DNA of 64,000 nt from NCBI GenBank assembly GCA_037176845.1, contig JAYKXP010000007.1, positions 558,001 through 622,000 of the forward strand, read 5' to 3'. Below are positions 48,101-59,406 of the stretch, in pieces (the stretch's first letter is position 1; every line of letters begins with the position of its first letter). This DNA is from Paramarasmius palmivorus (Eukaryota > Basidiomycota > Agaricomycetes > Agaricales > Marasmiaceae). Below the pieces are notes generated by a model. It saw only the letters and a list, made by a program, of their open reading frames with translations. It ran no database searches and was not told where the DNA came from. The translations under genes were made by a program, and so were the position numbers.

Positions 48101-48581
48101 GTCTTCCTAGGCATATCAGTAGATTGGTTGGTCGTTGTTTGAGAACGGGTTCTTGGTCGTTTGGAGGAGGAGCTGGGTGCGTGGTCTTCGTCCGAGGAGA
48201 CTTCTGGAGCGGCACGCTTCTTTCCTTTCGGATCCTTTACGGGTTCGTTGATTGTAAGCGGTGGATTGGATGTGTTAGTAGTGTTTCTACGGGTTCTGCA
48301 TGTTGAAAATGTTAGGAAAAAGATGATGACTACAGGCCTGGGAGCACGGACCGTCGTTTGGGGGGTTCGTCAGCAACCTGCTTAGCTTTTCCCTTGGGAT
48401 CACGAGTACGCTTGCGAGAGCCAGAATCACCCGCTGAAGTATCTTTTCCCTGGGATTTTTGCTTTGCAGCCTTGACTCTTGCACTGGATCGAAGGGTCTT
48501 GGTTTCGGCAGAATCTGTATCTGGGGCGGTGTTGGAGGAACTGGCAGTGGCTTCTTGTTGGTTAGATGATGGCAGGTCCAT
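42123..48581 (-). CDS. UFD4: HECT-type E3 ubiquitin ligase, UFD4/TRIP12-like
   Basis: Very large gene (about 1,880 residues, about 15 introns). E3 ligase that acts in the ubiquitin-fusion-degradation and Arg/N-degron pathways in yeast. Two short N-terminal exons encode a basic, Ser/Lys-rich region ([20 protein letters not shown] through RKTK). The next exon has a Gly/Asp-rich acidic tract followed by armadillo-like repeats: [60 protein letters not shown] and [20 protein letters not shown]. These are diagnostic of the TRIP12/UFD4 ARM region. The HECT domain occupies the last about 400 residues ([40 protein letters not shown]). The catalytic cysteine is in [18 protein letters not shown], close to the C-terminus [11 protein letters not shown]. 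The start at 48581 rests on three in-frame splices; an internal Met near 48058 would drop the basic exons. Confidence 0.92.
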
Positions 48582-49337
48582 TTAGTGAGTGCACCCAGCC
48601 ATCGATGTGGAAGTAAGAAAACAAGAAGAAATCCAGCACGCCTTTGTGAAGGTAGGTAGCAAAAAGCAAGAGCCCGGGACGGTCTCCCACAACCCTACAC
48701 CCCCTTAGGTAAGCTCGGGCCTAGGGCGCCAAACTCTGACTCGTTGGTTCTCCAAGCTAGCTGCAACCTGGCTCATTTCCATTGGATTCGTTGGCTTTTG
48801 CGCTCAAAAATCACTCGGAAGCAATTTCCAGAAACATCAGGAATATTCTCATTTCACGCCAGTGGCTAGTACTCATAGCTCTCGGCTTACTTATGGCGTC
48901 GATGCTCAGGAATAGATAACAAAGGCTTTCCCCAAAACTCGTGTATCAAGATAGGTCCAGTTTCCCAAAAGGCTCCAAGGCATTTGTTTCCTTCCAGAAA
49001 ACGTGTAAGACGTCTCGCTGGCGATTCCTTGCTCTGTGTATGCACAGCCTGTATCATCGCGGGTTGATGATCTTTCTCGTGGCAGATAGAAGCCCAAAGC
49101 TTGCAATAAAAACTATATAGAATAATGAAACACGTATTGGGAATTACCGTGAACAAGATGTAACTATGGATACATTTGAGGTCGTGCGCGAAACTGTCCG
49201 AGGCAGTAAAGTACATTGATCACAAGGGCATCGGTCTTCATGATATCGTGCAGTCGTTTAACGAAGATCTAACTGTTCCAGTCAGCCCCGGGAGCGCGAA
49301 TTTCCATAACAGACATGATGGAACTCACCAGGAACGT
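48582..49337. other. Intergenic with an unassigned minus-strand open frame
   Basis: A 109-codon minus-strand frame (48887-49216) contains AVHTQSKESPARRLTRFLEG and ILIHEFWGKPLLSIPEHRRH. It might be a 3' exon of the orphan gene at 49.3-50.0 kb, but I cannot fix a splice join, so I do not call it. A CT-rich run, CCCTACACCCCCTTAGG, lies near 48692-48708. Confidence 0.35.
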
Positions 49338-50000
49338 CTATGAACGGGACCAGGTATGAATGATCTCCGACCATCCATCATTCCCAGTAGCAACGAAAAG
49401 TATCGTTTTTGGATGGAGCTTCCCAGAATATTCTTTCAGATACGGAAAGCGTTCGGCTTTTCGAACAGTGTTGGATTCGCAGATCGTGACAAGAGCGCCG
49501 CGATTCAGAGAGCAAGCTAAGGCCTTCAAAATGATGGACGGATCATGGCGGATGGCTTTTCCATAGCTTGTATCCATCACTGCGGGGTCGACTTGGACGT
49601 GGGCAATAGCAGCCTTGTCTGGGTTCAAAGCACGTGCATTAGTTGAAGCTCGAGCCGAGAATAACAAGCGCATACGATGAGGCTTCAGAGATGAACGAAC
49701 TCGTTTATCGTTGCAGGGATATATTCTCCATGAGAAATGTTGGGAGCCAGTACTCCGAGAGGGCTTGGTGTACTCGAGCTTGACAGCAGCAGAGTGGCCA
49801 GTAATTTCCTCCACGAACTCATAGGAATCGTAGGAGAGGCAGATAGACCCAGTGATACCATTGGAGGTATAACAAAACGGAAACCCTGCAGGCATGTTTC
49901 TGAGCTTTCCGGAAGCTAGTCGTAGGTAGAGCTCAATCCTAGATTGATCGTGAATCGGTGATATCGGGGCATAGACCGCGTAGGATGAAGTGAAGTACAT
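49338..50000 (-). CDS. Orphan protein, single long exon
   Basis: 220 codons without a stop, starting MYFTSSYAVYAPISPIHDQS. No recognised domain. It contains GFPFCYTSNGITGSICLSYD, FVEEITGHSAAVKLEYTKPS and KLHPKTILFVATGNDGWSEI, which look like beta strands of a soluble globular protein. Codon use and composition are similar to neighbouring genes. The C-terminus (HTWSRS) may not be real: in the next frame the same DNA reads DHSYLVPFIDVPG followed by a GT donor, so a spliced extension is possible. Function unknown. Confidence 0.45.
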   Translation of the reverse strand: MYFTSSYAVYAPISPIHDQSRIELYLRLASGKLRNMPAGFPFCYTSNGITGSICLSYDSYEFVEEITGHSAAVKLEYTKPSRSTGSQHFSWRIYPCNDKRVRSSLKPHRMRLLFSARASTNARALNPDKAAIAHVQVDPAVMDTSYGKAIRHDPSIILKALACSLNRGALVTICESNTVRKAERFPYLKEYSGKLHPKTILFVATGNDGWSEIIHTWSRS

Positions 50001-50887
50001 TGTAGAGTTCGAGATTAATCCTTTTGTCGATAGGGAGAGCGCTTTGACGACTTAGCCCAGCAAAAGGCAAGCATTTATACGAGTGCGCTAAATATCGTGT
50101 ACGTTGCGCTTCGTTGTACCTCGAGGACAAAAGCTAGCCAGAACGATATTTTGTGTTCTCCTGGTTACTCGCTGGATAATGATCGAGGCTTCAAGGTAAC
50201 TACAAAAATTGGGGTGAATGGAACTGAGCTGGCAACGGAGGATAATACAAGGACCTAGCAGCGATCATTTGGACCCACAATGTTTGACAAGACACTCAAG
50301 GAAGTCGGCTGGATACAATGACGCCTCCATCAACGATAGACAAAAACAGGTTGAGATGGACAACGACTCGATAAATTCGGGTCGAAAAATTCGTGGTTGT
50401 AAGAAAACAAAAGATAGACGTGTGAATTTGAAATCTCCCATTTAACGAGTCAAGCACGTGAGGCCATTCTCTGAAATCTCACGCCGATGGTTTAGAGCTG
50501 CACTCATATGCATATGCATAGAGTTGACTACCAGATTAATTCAGATAGTCTAAAGACTTGCATTGTGGTGCGTAAAAGTGTTTCTACTAGTAGCCCAAGA
50601 GATGGAAAGTACAGAACCTTCACAGTACTCAGACGGAGGACGCACAGAGAATGCGGCTGCCGCCTGAGGTTAGAATTGCATCATGAGAGTAACAGGGTAG
50701 TTCAATCAGTGCATATGTCTGCTGTGGGTCGCAAGGAAAGCACATCTAGTACGGTAGTACTTCTTAGATTTGGGTCGGGAAGAAGTACAAAGAGGGGCGT
50801 GAGAATCACTGAGTCAGGCAAACCACGTGAGTTTTATTTCTCACGCTCTTCACTGTCACCCTCATCACCAGCTAAAGCCATGTCGAA
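50001..50887. other. Intergenic upstream of APN2
   Basis: About 890 bp between divergent genes. A short plus-strand frame (50508-50900) overlaps the APN2 start in another frame and has no domain. Nothing else is supportable. Confidence 0.45.
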
Positions 50888-53261
50888 ATGCGTATTTTGA
50901 CATGGAATATTGTGAGCCGTGAAGCCATATTTCTTGGAATACCTTGCTGATTATTCCCATAGAATGGAATTCGTACAATTCCTCAATACCATCCGTTGAG
51001 TTTTCAAAGTTCACCATCAAGTTCAGCGTACTAACGCATTGAACAGGTGGAATGGTTTAAAGTCTCATAATGAAATCCTGGATCGTCTGGAGGCGGATAT
51101 AATCAATTTTCAAGGTATTTGCACTCTCTCCTGACCTGAAAGACACTCAGTTTCGATACAGAAGTCAAATCCACGCGTGCTGCACTCCCTAAGGGGGTCG
51201 CTGTACCACCCTCTTACGATTCTTTCTTCAGCTTCCCTATCCAGAAAACTGGCTACTCTGGAGTCGCGACATACACACGTTCCTCGACCACGGTTCCTCT
51301 CAAAGCGGAAGAAGGCCTCAGTTATTCCTTCAATTGCAGCCAACAGATCAAGCCACCCCTAACCCCATCCGAACGCGTGTCCAGTCCCCAATGTTACCCA
51401 GATTCACGCGTAACCGTTGTCTCTCCAGATGCCGGACCATCGGACAACGAAGAGGAACATCGCAAGGGAGGCAGACTGGAGCTTACCACGGAGTTGAAGT
51501 CGCTAGACGCAGAGGGGCGGGTTTTGACACTTGATTTCGGCATGTTCGTGCTTATCAATGTGTATTGTCCCAATGACGGTTCCGAAGAACGTAGTCCTTT
51601 CAAGATAGATTTTCACCGAGTCCTAGAGGCACGTATTAGGGCTCTCATTGAAGATGAAGGTCGGGAGGTCGTTTTGGTTGGCGATCTGAACGCTTGTGCT
51701 GCAATGATAGATCATTGTGAAGGGCACGTCATAGTCAAGCGCGGCATTGCGGAGGGGAAGAACGGCGAAGAATGGTTCTGGGAAGAAAAGGACGGCAGAC
51801 AGTGGTTGAGAGATCTGTTGATTTGGGAAGAGGGCTGCGGTCGTCAAACGAAGGGGCAAGGATGTCTGGTTGATATTGTGAGGAAGTTTCATCCAGATCG
51901 AAAGGGCATGTATACTTGTAAGTGTGCACGTTTCTGTCATCAGCTTTGACTAAAATTGCCTTGTAAAAGGTTGGAACACTAAGCTATCCGCCCGTGATTC
52001 GAACTATGGAACACGAATAGATTACGTTCTAGTGACCCCGAACCTCGTTCCTTGGATTAGAGAAGCAGATATCCAACCCCAAATCAAGGGTAGCGACCAC
52101 TGTCCAGTCTACGTTGATTTCCATGAGGAAATTGTGGATCAGGAGGGCACGTTACTGCAACTCAAGGATTTCCTATCCATCGGCGGAGACACCCCGCGAC
52201 TTGCTGCCAAGTTTTGGAACGAGCATTCTGGAAAGCAAAAGTCGCTGGACAGCTTCTTTACCGGGGCAAAAAAGACGGCTACTCCTACGACAGCTGTTGT
52301 CAAGAACGAGCCAAAAACATCAGACTCGCCGCATTCAATATGCATTAGCGATACCACGAGTACCCTCATAAATGCTACTCCGTCGGCATCCCTGGAGTCC
52401 ACTGAATCGACATCGTCTTCCATTATACCCGCAATTACTCCCAGTCGAGATGGAGTAAAGAAACGCTCCCGATCGCCAGGGCCATCTGTACCTTCTCGTA
52501 TGGTGACAAAGAAATCCAAGACTTCGTCATTTCCAACCTCGCGTACTAGGTCATCGCCGCCTCCCAGTAAGGGTGCTAAGAATTCGAAGCCCGGCCAATC
52601 CAAGGTATCCACCTTCTTTTCGACGCCTGGGTCTTCGTCGAATCCCAGCTCAACATCTAGGAAGGTCAAAGACAAAGTATCGGGGACTTCGAAAAATCTT
52701 ACGAGTAAACGGCAAGCTTCGGGCCAAAGCACAAGTTACACGCAAAACACCAACGAGCCAATCGATGTTGATCAGTTCCTACAGGACAAAGACGATGTTC
52801 AAGACATCGGGATGGCCCCAGGTGGTATCATACCGCCGGAAACCGCACAAAGTGACGATGATGATTACCGTTTAGCGCTAGAGCTTTCACTGGCCTCCGA
52901 CCAAATCTATCCAGCGTCGCCTTCTAGTTCACAATCCAAGTCAGCGGGAGAGGCATGGAAGACCCTCATGGCGCCTCTACAGCCACCACGGTGCACGGTG
53001 CATAATGAGATTGCCAAAGAGTTCACCGTCAACAAGCCTGGTGCTAACAAGGGGAAGAAGTTCTTTGTTTGTTCAAGGTATGTTGAGTAATAACGACATG
53101 GTTCACTTGTCTCATGCTACTATCTTTACAGGCCAGTCGGTCCGGGCTATGACATGGGTCGTGGGGAGAGACTCCGTGAAGATGTTGATCCGCAGTATAG
53201 GTGCAATTTCTTCAAGTGGGCCAGTGATGTACGTAGGGAGATGAGGAAGGAAGTTTCTTGA
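50888..53261 (+). CDS. APN2: DNA-(apurinic/apyrimidinic site) endonuclease 2 (APN2/APE2)
   Basis: Exonuclease III-family AP endonuclease of base-excision repair. The first exon MRILTWNI is 24 nt, the classic start of the fold, then exons give ILDRLEADIINFQ and SFFSFPIQKTGYSGVATYTR. Catalytic-core motifs: FVLINVYCPNDGSEER, EVVLVGDLNACAAMIDHCEG, RDSNYGTRIDYVLV and QIKGSDHCPVYVDF, holding the D-x-N, the Asp of IDYVL and the S-D-H-C-P-V active-site His. The long disordered tail has PCNA-interaction-like motifs (QKSLDSFF and a second, QSKVSTFF). It ends with a Zf-GRF domain (PPRCTVHNEIAKEFTVNKPG, KGKKFFVCSRPVGPG, then CNFFKWASDVRREMRKE), which in the human enzyme binds single-stranded DNA. About 680 residues, no damage. 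Confidence 0.95.
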
Positions 53262-53726
53262 GGGTTCGCGTTTGGTTGTCTTGGCTGCTGTAAGTCTCAT
53301 TGCATCCTTTGTGGTGTAAGAGATGCACACTCATGTTACGCGCTTACACAGAACATGTCACCGTCTGTCACCGTACAGAAGAGATTGAAAAGAATTCTAG
53401 ATTATACTGTTATCTGGTACCTCGTTTCTGTGAAAGATGACCACCAGATATGTTCCCGTGGCGTTGACCATACACCATAATCTCACGTAAATATATCATT
53501 TGCAGTGAATTGCCTGGTGCAATGACAGCTGATGGTTCCATGCAAACGTCACTAAAACATTTGATGGATGTGGTTCGTGCAAACTTAATCAGTGTAAGTC
53601 TGTATAGGAAGCGTATATGGGTAGTATGGAGGACCGGACACAAAACAACCGACCGTGCATGTGGCCGACCTTTCATAAATGTTATAAAGAGACTTTCAAA
53701 TGCACTGAGGCTCTCGAGCTATTCCC
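53262..53726. promoter_or_regulatory. Intergenic; promoter of the P450 at 53.7 kb
   Basis: 465 bp between tandem plus-strand genes. TATAAA at about 53685-53690 lies about 37 bp before the P450 start codon. The repeated word GTCACCGT (near 53359 and 53368) is minor. No gene visible. Confidence 0.4.
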
Positions 53727-56201
53727 ATGGATTCGCTAGCTGTAGCTTTTCTCCTCTTTGTCGCAGGATATCTCCTTTACACGAAACTGAGACCCTCAGC
53801 GTTGTCAAGTCTTCCTGGTCCCCCATCCAGATCTTTCTTACTTGGTGAGTACCATCCATCACTTTTGCATGCTTTTCACTGATACCTTTGCAAGGCAACT
53901 TGGCGGACTTTTCTGAAACCGATGCCGGCCTGGTAAGTATCTCGGCGATGTAACCTCAGTCTGGGTGCCTGTACTAATGGAATGGAAAGACAGATTTCCA
54001 TTGGCAAGATAGATATGGAGGCGTGGTTCATTTCAAGGGTGCACTCGGCGTTCGTTTAACCGGAGGATGTGGTTTACTGCTTGCTGACGATGATCGATAC
54101 TTAGGCTGATCGACTGTTGATCACCGATCCCAGATCACTGCAGCATATACTGCAAACCACCACCTATACATGGAGGAAATGGTCAGAGAAGAAGGAGTTT
54201 GACCGCCGTACAACGGGTTATGGTCTCTTATGGGCGGATGGTATGTCGTTTTGAGTACTGCCAGAATAATGCTGACGACAAGCGGGATACAAGGTGATAC
54301 ACACAAAAGACATCGAAAAGTTATGCAGCCGGCATTCTCTGCTTCGGAGGCTAAAGCGTTCCTTCCCTTGTTCTCCTCGCGGGCTGCTTTGGTATGTATG
54401 ACCCTACGTGATCAATACCTAGTAACCTGCCAACTACTAGATCACAACTAAATGGAACGATATGCTCGTCGCAAATGGAGAACTCACTGCTACGGTTGAT
54501 ATAAACTGGTTCGCTTCTCGTGCTACATTGGATGCTATTGGACAAGGTACGATGCGGATGTTTAAGTTGTTAGTTCACCCTTCCGTATATACTGACTGTC
54601 AAGACGCGTAGCCGCATTTGATTACGACTTTGGTGTAATGAACAACACCAACAACGAATTCGCAGCTGTCTATCAAAGCTTGTTGTGGGTGAACTTCTCC
54701 GAAATGGTCTTTGAATAAAACTCACCTCTAAGGTTTATGGGAAGATCGGGGGCCCTAGGACTACCTTCTCATATAGAGATTTTCTTGCTTGATGTGGCAG
54801 GTCTTCTTCCCAGACGTGTCTTAGCATGGCTCACAGAACACGGCCGAGGTCCTCGTTTCGAGACCATACGGAAGGCGGAACAAATCGCGAATCAGGTCTC
54901 TAAAGAAGTACTCGATGAGAGGCAGAGGGAGTTCAACAGTCTAGGATCGGGATCGTTAAAGAAAGACCTTATGAGTTTGTTGCGTGCGTTTCCATTTCCT
55001 ACTTTGTGACACACCCCTCATTGTGGTCTCCTCTTCCTGATGCAGTGAAGGCAAATGCCTCAGCAAATCCATTAGCTCAGTTATCTGAAATCGAAATAAT
55101 CTCTCAGATCCGGTATGCCCATCCTCGCGGTGCACGAAGTATCTGAATGCTAATGTCAGCATCGCAGCAATATCCTGCTAGCTGGGCACGAGACAACCTC
55201 TACGTAACTTATCACTTCCGAATCCTTGGTCACTGTTCAGACTGACACAAAAGCATGGCCAGGACGATCGCTTGGACCCTCATGGAACTTGTAAAGAACC
55301 CGGAAATACAAGCACGTCTCCGTGAAGAAATCCGAAAAGCTGAGCGACTCGTATCAAACAGGAATGGCAATGGTTTCACCGTCAAGGATTTTGAAGAAAT
55401 GAGTTACCTTGGCGCTGTTTTGAAGGTTCGCCTGCATCCCTGGCCATTATATTCAGCCATTTACTCTGTCGTTATGCAGGAGTCCCTCAGGTTTCACCCC
55501 GTGGCTGTTTATCTCCATAGAGAAGCATCAGAGGACGATGTTCTTCCTTTGTCCAAGCCGATTGTAACCAAGACGGGAGACATTCTGACCGAACTTCCCG
55601 TACCTAGGGGCACGAGAGCAGCCATTTCCATAGCGGCCTATAACCGGTAAGAAACCTTAGCGTTCAACTCCATGGAACTGTTTTCAGCATAATTGTAGGA
55701 ATAAAGAGCTCTGGGGAGAAGACGCCCACGAATTCAGGCCCGAGCGTTGGCTGGAACCCGGGCGTAAGGGTGCCTCTCTCGGTGTTTATGCAAACCTGTG
55801 AGTGAATTCACTGTCATCGAGGTAGAACTCCCACTCACGCATGCGTTTTGTTCCATTTGAAGGGCCTCTTTCTCAGCCGGAACTCGTTCCTGCATTGGTT
55901 GGAGGATCGCGTACGTTGCATTCGATATTGCTTCTTGCTCACTTCGCCCGACACGGTTTCCACAGTGTCATTGAACTACAAGCGTTCCTCGTGGAACTTA
56001 TCAGCAACTTTGAGTTCCTTCCGACGGATAAGACGAGTCGGATACGTAGGATACCCTGTGGCCCTGTGATGCGTGAGTAGTAACTTTTTTTGTAGCGAAA
56101 AGTGGACTTAGCAGACTTTACTACCAGAGCCATTTGTGGAAGGGGAGTTTGAGAAGGGCGCGCAGCTACCGCTTCGAATTAAAATTGCTCCGAGAGAGTA
56201 A
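53727..56201 (+). CDS. Cytochrome P450 monooxygenase, different type from the other two
   Basis: Third P450, about 570 residues with a dozen or so introns. The N-terminal anchor is SLAVAFLLFVAGYLLYTKLR, then SLPGPPSRSFLLGNLADF. Substrate-region motifs include GDTHKRHRKVMQPAFSASEA (C-helix HRKVM type), the I-helix TILLAGHETTSTSMARTIAW (A-G-H-E-T-T), the K-helix E-S-L-R-F-H-P-V, the PERF-like RPERWLEPG and the heme motif A-S-F-S-A-G-T-R-S-C-I-G-W-R. The last exon gives VEGEFEKGAQLPLRIKIAPR plus one residue. The AGHETTS and HRKVMQPAF patterns put it near fatty-acid/alkane or CYP4-like fungal clades, unlike the multifunctional type at 17 and 25 kb. An intron lies immediately after the heme motif. 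All joins checked keep frame. Substrate unknown. Confidence 0.9.
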
Positions 56202-56482
56202 GGAGACTCTTCTCATTCTTCTTCATGTAAATTTGTTGTCCATTATGTCGAGTGTACTACAAAGTACATAGAACGTTTGAACCAAGAAGCGACTGGGCTG
56301 TCTCTCGAACGAGCGTATTGCATTTTCTGAATGTCGCTGTCTAAGTCGTGTACATTCCTGGCAATGTCATTCCACGATGCATATGTACCGCCCTCTACCA
56401 TTGTGGCCTTCTTCCCCGTCACCTTGCTGCATTTTCTGAACCGCAAACCTGCGGGTGCCTGCGTTGCAACCACCACAACCAC

Positions 56483-56794
56483 CTAGAACCCTCTCTGCTG
56501 TAGCCATCCCATCACCTCATTCTTCCACCTTCCGCCTTGTATCACCAGATGCCTTGACCTAACCGTGTGTATCTTCATTTTCGCCGCCTCCCGCGGGTGA
56601 GTCTTGGCAGGGAAGAGAGTAGTCGCAATATCGCGAGCGAGGGCATCTATGTCGCCTTCGACATTCCTGACACTCAGCAGATGCCTTGTTCCTGCATTGC
56701 GAATGTCGGTGTAGATTGGGAGGTTGCCGTTTGCATTTCGGCGAATAAGGTATGGTAGTTGTTTGAGAGGAGACGCGGCTGTTCGAGAAGCCAT
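56483..56794 (-). CDS. IMG2: Mitochondrial large ribosomal subunit protein mL49 (IMG2)
   Basis: 103 residues in one exon. The start MASRTAASPLKQLPYLIRRN fits a short mitochondrial presequence followed by the conserved core: NLPIYTDIRNAGTRHLLSVR, NVEGDIDALARDIATTLFP and the family C-terminus VRSRHLVIQGGRWKNEVMGW, LQQRGF. I chose this Met rather than the upstream in-frame GTG at 57061, because the 89 codons in between have no counterpart in the family. It is convergent with the P450 (stop at 56201). Confidence 0.92.
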   Translation of the reverse strand: MASRTAASPLKQLPYLIRRNANGNLPIYTDIRNAGTRHLLSVRNVEGDIDALARDIATTLFPAKTHPREAAKMKIHTVRSRHLVIQGGRWKNEVMGWLQQRGF

Positions 56795-57120
56795 TGTGGT
56801 GAGGCTGACGAGATTTATTTCTGTGCAATTAACTTTGAGAGGTTTACAGGGAAGTGAGCAGTGACAACTCACGATGTGGTGGTGAAAAGGGAAGGTCGGC
56901 TGGAATCTCACTGTCAGTTTCAGTCCAGGCGCGGAAGGTTGGGCGCTTTTATTAGGTGATATTGGCGCTCGACTACGCCGCCGGGCTTGATAGCTTTTTC
57001 TCTTCTGCATCCCACTTCTATGTACAGCGCTCGACGAACAATGATCTCGATCAGTACCCACGGCTTCCTTGCTGTTGAACGTTTATCACCCGCCATACTT
57101 GTCCAAACTGAACGCTTCAT

Positions 57121-59163
57121 ATGAGTATCATCAACTCTTCAGTCTTTGTTGACGGCCAATCGACGATTACCTTTGTCGAAGGGACCAGCACAATCACGTT
57201 CATACCATCATCAACCAAACGTCGAAGGAATCAACAGAGTATGATGAAGTGAGTGTAGTTTCGACTCCGTGGTCTCTCGCTGGGCTGAGTGTAGTTTTGC
57301 AGTACGAAAATGTGATTCATGGACGGGTAGTCATGTTGAAGGAAATTTCGAAAGATGAACATTGGTCCGATCGCCCAATTCTTAGCGAACGACTGGACGC
57401 GTCTACAATGACATGCACGATTGAAGTTTATCCAGACAAGCAATCTCACTTCACCGCTGTGCTGTACAAAGGAAAGGATGCTCAGTGTCTTTGGGAAAGG
57501 GATTTCAGGGAGTTCTCGCGCGTCAGGTATGCTCCCAGTCGGATGGAACATCAGTTTGAGTGATATACCAACAGAAATGCGGGCACGCTTCAACTTTTTG
57601 GTATCAATCGTTCAGAGGTTCCGATGTTGATCTTTCATCGCCGTACGCTCAGGGCCTCGTCCATAGCCTGTTCGATGACTGACTACGTCTAACCTATAGA
57701 TCTTATACCCTTGGCTCATTTTTGCGATGCTACGGATTCGCTCTGGAAAAGCGTCTATGCATTTGGGACGTGCACTGAGTGTTAGTCCGTTTCATTAACT
57801 AAATGCCATGAAACTCACGGCTTAGATATCTACAGTGGCGCCCCTTCAGCTGTTGTGACGTTCGAAATATATGGATGGATTCGCGAGGCATCTTTTGCAA
57901 GGGTCCTCGTGGACCATACCCAGATGTTTTTCAAGGACCTCCCGACTTTGAAATCGTTGTCCCTCCAACTAGAACCATGCTAGAAGGTGATACCGCCTTC
58001 GACTGTTTCAAGCAGTTTTCGTCGAGAAGCCTGAATAAATCTGTTTTGTCTTGTGCACAACAGTATTTCCTTCGCGATTACCAACTATTCTCCATGATAG
58101 ACTGTTTACGCAGTGAGAGGGGAATCCATCTCATTACCTCCATTCTTGCCTCGCGATATCAGCTTCCTATGAAAACCATACTCGACCTCCGTTTTGATGC
58201 CGTTTACTCACCGTCAGTGGAGGTCATTGCGACGTATCCTCTTCACCATGCGTGGGTGCCTACCTTATCAACTGGCCTGGGGGAAGGAACGCCGGCTGGG
58301 GACAAACTAATCCGGTAAAGGAAAACAATTCCCTTGGTGTTCGCAAGCTGAATCCTATATGTAGCTTCAAGTTAGATGTTCGCAGATTCAATGGCAGGCG
58401 TTTTCCCGGCGGGTGTTCCATTTCATTTAATAACACGGCAGTGGAGATGGCTTGGCTATCACAGTCTTCGTGGGTTGCTGATGCTTTGGCGATGGCAAGA
58501 CAAGAGCATCACCAGTGTCGTACGTCTCGTTCCAATCATACAAAGAAGATAAATATATTGCAATTACAGTGGTGGTTGCCGAGCATATGACTATATGCCT
58601 GGATGCAGAATGTTCCGACCTTGAGGACAATTCAAGTTGTCCCTTGTTTCAACACGATAGTGTCGAAGCGCCTCCTCTCTACATCTTTCTGCACTACCCT
58701 CCCACATCCATATCAGAGCTCGTCTCGTGGGAAAACGAATTCCAAGCCAACTGCTATTGGTCTTTTGACGAAACAGGCCAGTCCCGGTTATTGGAGAACG
58801 AGCGTCAGAAATGGGGTATTCCAAAACTTGGCCTGTTTGACTCCATACAGGTACCTCGATTTCATTCATGGCCGACGCACATCTATGAGGCCCTTGACAA
58901 GTGGCAGATTGTCCGAGGTTTCGACCCTACAACCGCCGATTTCGCTATACATATGGATTATCCGGAGCTCGAGATTGTCAGCGCCAAACAGATGAATTCG
59001 CGGGTTCAGGAAGGAAGTACGCACAACTCAGAGCTCCCGTACCCAGACATATATTGACGTGTTGTTTTCAGGTGAAGAGAAATCAGAGATACCATCCGGA
59101 GAGCCTGAATCATCGTGGTGGGAGGCTATCGCTGGTTCAGGGATTCCCGCGTTTGCTCTCTAA
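57121..59163 (+). CDS. Agaricomycete-specific orphan locus (one or two genes)
   Basis: Coding exons can be followed from MSIINSSVFVDGQSTITFVE at 57121 to a stop at 59161-59163. Parts include ENVIHGRVVMLKEISKDEHW, IPLAHFCDATDSLWKSVYAF, GAYLINWPGGRNAGWGQTNP, YKEDKYIAITVVVAEHMTIC, the segment NCYWSFDETGQSRLLENERQ, WGIPKLGLFDSIQ and WQIVRGFDPTTADFA. The order Y-W-S-F-D...G-R-L...G-(I/F)-P then (G/R)-F-D-P and a final intron to GEEKSEIPSGEPESSWWEAI resembles the C-terminal half of a family of mushroom proteins of unknown function. Around 57960-58320 two frames compete and I cannot decide whether one gene is spliced across or two genes abut. No catalytic motif is visible. Confidence 0.5.
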
Positions 59164-59406
59164 AGCTTCCGGTGGCAAACGAAAGTGTAGTTTCTATTGT
59201 AGTTTCGGACCTCTTGTCTTCAGTACGAATTCTAGTTTTATGAACGTTTGAACGCCGGTGTCAGTATTGCCGAGCCACCCCTTTCCGGCGGTTGTGCGAA
59301 ATCACCTGCCAAAAAGCACTTTTCTGCTGGTCAATCTATACCCGGACGGCGGACTCCGATTCTGATCTCTGTTCTTAAGTAGTGGGGAACGACCACCACA
59401 TTCCCT

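Noticed and set aside
56795..57061. Upstream in-frame extension of mL49 from a GTG codon
   Set aside because: The extra 89 codons have no counterpart in the family and begin with a non-ATG codon; MASRTAASP is the natural presequence start.
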